From: Sphingobium algorifonticola
Lineage (GTDB): Bacteria > Pseudomonadota > Alphaproteobacteria > Sphingomonadales > Sphingomonadaceae
Assembly: GCF_004005485.1 (NCBI RefSeq)
Contig: NZ_RZUL01000002.1
Coordinates: 1-64,000, forward strand
Length of the DNA: 64,000 nucleotides
Reading direction: 5' to 3'
Below, one piece after another: positions 61,539 to 64,000 of this stretch. The notes below the pieces were generated by a model that worked only from the letters and a program-made list of their open reading frames with translations, was not told where the DNA came from and did no database searches. Positions within the stretch are counted from its first letter, which is position 1; every line of letters begins with the position of its first letter. The position numbers were made by a program, and so were the translations under genes.

Positions 61539-62288
61539 ATGACAGGCAGCCCCGCGCTTTCCACCATCACGCGACCAGACGGCGTGCGTCTGGCTTGCCG
61601 CCATCGTGCGGGGCGGGGGCCCACGATCGTCTTTCTGCCGGGCTATATGTCCGACATGGAAGGCGGCAAGGCGCTCGCCCTCGATGCCTGGGCACAGGCG
61701 CATGGGCAGGCGATGCTGCGCCTCGATTATTCGGGCAATGGCGCCAGCGAGGGCGATTTTGCCAGCGGCACCCTCGATATCTGGCGGGACGACGTGCTGC
61801 TGGCGATCGACGTCCTGCTATCCGGGCCGGTTCTGCTGGTCGGCTCCTCGATGGGCGGATGGATCGCGCTGCTGGTCGCGCTCGCCCGGCCGGACCGGGT
61901 GGCGGGGATCGTCGGGATCGCGGCAGCGCCCGACTTTACCGAATGGGGCTTCACGCCCGCACAAAAGGCGCAGTTGCGGGATGAGGGGCAGATCGTCGAA
62001 CCCACGCCCTATGGCGATGCGCCTTATGTCACCACCCGGGCTTTCTGGGAATCGGGGCAGGCGAACCGGCTGCTGACCGGGCCGATCGCGCTCGATTGTC
62101 CGGTGCGGCTGTTGCAGGGCCAGTGCGATCCCGATGTGCCCTGGTCGACGGCGCTCGATATCGCCGCCGCGCTGCGTTCATCCAACGTCCAGACAGTGCT
62201 GATTAAGGACGGCGACCACCGGCTGTCCCGCGACAGCGATATCGCCGTGCTGATCGGGGTCGTTGCCGACCTGCTGGAGCGTTCATGA
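61539..62288 (+). CDS. Alpha/beta hydrolase
   Basis: 249 aa. Alpha/beta hydrolase fold with PTIVFLPGYMSDMEGGKAL (oxyanion region), LRLDYSGNGASEGDF, the nucleophile elbow VGSSMGGWIALL (Ser in G-x-S-x-G), LLQGQCDPDVPW (acid) and KDGDHRLSRDSD (His). It resembles the ABHD10/palmitoyl-thioesterase-like subgroup; substrate unknown. The stop overlaps the next gene by ATGA. Confidence 0.88.
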   Translation: MTGSPALSTITRPDGVRLACRHRAGRGPTIVFLPGYMSDMEGGKALALDAWAQAHGQAMLRLDYSGNGASEGDFASGTLDIWRDDVLLAIDVLLSGPVLLVGSSMGGWIALLVALARPDRVAGIVGIAAAPDFTEWGFTPAQKAQLRDEGQIVEPTPYGDAPYVTTRAFWESGQANRLLTGPIALDCPVRLLQGQCDPDVPWSTALDIAAALRSSNVQTVLIKDGDHRLSRDSDIAVLIGVVADLLERS

Positions 62289-63124
62289 CCCTGCTGCTGC
62301 TGCTTGCGCTGCAAGCCACTTCGCCTGAAACCGATGCCGTCATGGCGCGATCGCGTCGGGAAGCCGCCGCTGCACGGCAGGCCGCGTTGCCTACGCCGGT
62401 GCTGCCGCTCGCGCCGGAAACGGCCGCCAAATTGCAGAATTGTCTCGACAGCGCCATGGCCGACCCGGAGGCAGGCATCCGCGCCGCGAATGCATGGCGA
62501 ATGGCAGGCGGCAGCTTTCATGCCCGGCAATGCCTGGGCTTCTCCTATGCCAAGGCGGATCGCTGGGCACCGGCGCTGGTGGCGTTCGAACAGGCGGCAG
62601 AGGAGGCGGAACGCGCCAATGATAGTGCCAGCAGCGCCCGTCTTTGGGCGCAGGCGGGCAATGCGGCGCTGGCCGGCGGCGACGCGGCGAAAGCGCGCGA
62701 CTGCTTCGATGCGGCACTGGCGCGTGGCATGCCCGACGGGCTGGCGAAGGGTGAAGCCTATCTGGATCGCGCGCGCGCGCGCGTCGCGCTTAACGATCTT
62801 GCGGGCGCGCGGCAGGATATGGACAGCGCGCTCGATTTCGCGTCGCAGGATCCGCTGGCATGGCTGCTGTCGGCGACACTCGCACGGCGCACGGGCGAAA
62901 TGCCGCTGGCGCAGGCGCATATCGCTCGCGCGGTACAGATGGCGCCGGACGACGCCTCGGTCGCGCTGGAGGAAGGCAATATCGCGATCCTGACCGATCA
63001 CACCGATGTTGCGCGCGCCGCCTGGCAGCGTGCGGTGCGGATTGCGGGCCGGAACGGCGCTGGCCAGAACGGCGTGGGGAAAGCAGCCGCTGACAGTCTC
63101 GCGCGGCTCGATGCCAGACCGTGA
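62285..63124 (+). CDS. TPR-containing secreted protein
   Basis: 279 aa. A short signal (MTLLLLLALQATS) is followed by about five TPR-like helix pairs: FSYAKADRWAPALVAFEQAAEEAE, AALAGGDAAKARDCFDAALARG, ARVALNDLAGARQDMDSALDFA, ARRTGEMPLAQAHIARAVQMAPDD and ILTDHTDVARAAWQRAV. Probable periplasmic scaffold. Coupled to the hydrolase gene by a 4-bp overlap, which suggests that the two act together. Confidence 0.8.
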   Translation: MTLLLLLALQATSPETDAVMARSRREAAAARQAALPTPVLPLAPETAAKLQNCLDSAMADPEAGIRAANAWRMAGGSFHARQCLGFSYAKADRWAPALVAFEQAAEEAERANDSASSARLWAQAGNAALAGGDAAKARDCFDAALARGMPDGLAKGEAYLDRARARVALNDLAGARQDMDSALDFASQDPLAWLLSATLARRTGEMPLAQAHIARAVQMAPDDASVALEEGNIAILTDHTDVARAAWQRAVRIAGRNGAGQNGVGKAAADSLARLDARP

Positions 63125-63204
63125 GAGCGGCGCGACGCAGGCGGTTGTCCCGCGTCGATGCCGCGTTATCTAACCTTTGATCCCACGCCTTCGGAGGCTG
63201 ACGC

Positions 63205-63621
63205 ATGCCCAAATATCTGCACACGATGATCCGCGTGACCGACATCGACGCCACTGTCCGCTTCTTCAATCTGCTGGGGCTGGAAGAGCAGAAGCGGATC
63301 GACAGCGAAGCCGGGCGCTTCACGCTTGTGTTCCTGGCCGCGCCTGGCGACGAGAGTGCGCAGGTCGAACTGACCTACAACTGGGACCCGCAGACCTATG
63401 ACGGCGGGCGGAACTTCGGCCATCTCGCCTATCGGGTCGAGAATATCTATGAGACCTGCCAGCGGCTGATGGACGCCGGCGTGACGATCAACCGCCCCCC
63501 GCGCGACGGGCACATGGCGTTCGTGCGGACGCCGGACAACATCTCGATCGAACTGCTGCAGGACGGGCACCTGCCGCCGCAGGAACCCTGGGCCTCGATG
63601 CCCAACAGCGGCACCTGGTAA
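63205..63621 (+). CDS. gloA: Lactoylglutathione lyase (glyoxalase I)
   Basis: 138 aa VOC-fold metalloenzyme that isomerises the methylglyoxal-glutathione adduct. Motifs: LHTMIRVTDIDATVRFFNLLGLEEQKR (metal His), FTLVFLAAPGD, VELTYNWDPQTYDGGRNFGHLAYRVENIY (Glu and His), VRTPDNISIELLQDG (Glu). Slightly divergent from E. coli GloA (KVDSEKDRFTL), but all four metal ligands are present. Single gene. Confidence 0.9.
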   Translation: MPKYLHTMIRVTDIDATVRFFNLLGLEEQKRIDSEAGRFTLVFLAAPGDESAQVELTYNWDPQTYDGGRNFGHLAYRVENIYETCQRLMDAGVTINRPPRDGHMAFVRTPDNISIELLQDGHLPPQEPWASMPNSGTW

Positions 63622-63631
63622 TCCGGGCCGA

Positions 63632-64000
63632 TCAGTCGAGATAGAACTCTACCGTCGTGACGACTCGCACTTTCTTGTAGGGCGTGTCGCCGCCACCGCC
63701 GGACTGGTCGCCGTCGCGCGCGTCGATCGAAAAATAGCCTTGCGTGGCGCTCTTGATCCGACCGACGGCGGTGCCGCTGTCCTTGGCGAATTGTTCGGCG
63801 GATTTGCGGGCGTCACGCGTTGCTTCCGCCACCATTTCGGGCTTGATGTCGTTCAGGCGGGTGAAGCTGTAGACCATGCCCGACCCTTCCTGCAGAACGA
63901 CGCCACGCCGCACGAGGTCGAACTGCCCGGCAACGGCCTTTTGCGCACGGGCGATGTCGGTGGTGCGCAATTGCATCCGCTGGTTGACGGTGATGGTGTT
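63632..64000 (-). CDS. SIMPL-domain (DUF541) protein, cut by the window edge
   Basis: The last 122 codons of a minus-strand gene whose 5' part lies beyond base 64000. Visible: NTITVNQRMQLRTTDIARAQKAVAG, VVLQEGSGMVYSFTRLNDIKPEMVAEATRDARKSAEQFAKDSGTAVGRIKSATQGYFSID and VRVVTTVEFYLD. This is the C-terminal half of the SIMPL/YggE fold, usually periplasmic with a signal peptide that cannot be seen here. YggE-type proteins lower oxidative stress; the role is inferred. Confidence 0.88.
   Translation of the reverse strand, partial: NTITVNQRMQLRTTDIARAQKAVAGQFDLVRRGVVLQEGSGMVYSFTRLNDIKPEMVAEATRDARKSAEQFAKDSGTAVGRIKSATQGYFSIDARDGDQSGGGGDTPYKKVRVVTTVEFYLD

Overview
The window is GC-rich chromosomal DNA from an alphaproteobacterium, most likely a sphingomonad (Sphingobium/Sphingomonas-like). 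This rests on gene content and style rather than on any search: an initiator tRNA placed as it is at the distal end of alphaproteobacterial rRNA operons, a long-insert RNase E, an RF2 with SPY instead of SPF, a TonB-dependent receptor under LacI-type operators, and interspersed palindromes of the GTTCGCCCTGAGC...TCGAAGG type that are common between sphingomonad genes.

Layout. 1-2.7 kb: tRNA-fMet, then a complete IS66 element with a perfect 8-bp target duplication. 2.8-7.4 kb: TonB receptor with two operator-like palindromes, purT and ung. 7.5-13 kb: a DUF962/Mpo1-like membrane protein, two related GNAT-fold acyltransferases flanking a cupin/JmjC-like protein, a lipoprotein-like methyltransferase coupled to prfB. 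13-22 kb: penicillin-binding protein 1A, amidase, rne with a long leader, BepA-like M48 protease plus DsbA-like protein. 22-32 kb: rlmE-ppx, tRNA-Gln, nnrU, a telA-xpaC-small membrane protein set, typA, a cyclopropane synthase-like gene, and a sulfite-oxidase-fold molybdoenzyme with a cytochrome b. 32-36 kb: a probable small RNA, rlmN with an NYN-domain gene of lower GC, and an IalB-like secreted protein. 36-51 kb is mostly housekeeping: dnaN, a dicarboxylate symporter, aroC, fabI, yihY, a DnaJ-like gene, pdxH, degP-hflC-hflK, mrp, an aminotransferase, msrA.

51.75-55.5 kb is the clearest accessory island: AT-rich, full of short genes, with an IS1595 (ISXO2-like) transposase, a winged-helix protein behind a strong palindrome, and a truncated MarR-like gene. 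55.6-64 kb returns to core genes: infC (apparently using an AUA start), thrS, a yjgN-M48 pair whose protease has QELGH in place of HExxH, an alpha/beta hydrolase-TPR pair, gloA, and a SIMPL-domain gene cut by the window edge.

No CRISPR array, prophage or recognised anti-phage operon was seen. The points most worth checking are the candidate small RNA at 32.36-32.43 kb, the infC start codon, the degenerate M48 motif, the GNAT-cupin-GNAT cluster, and the small-gene island.
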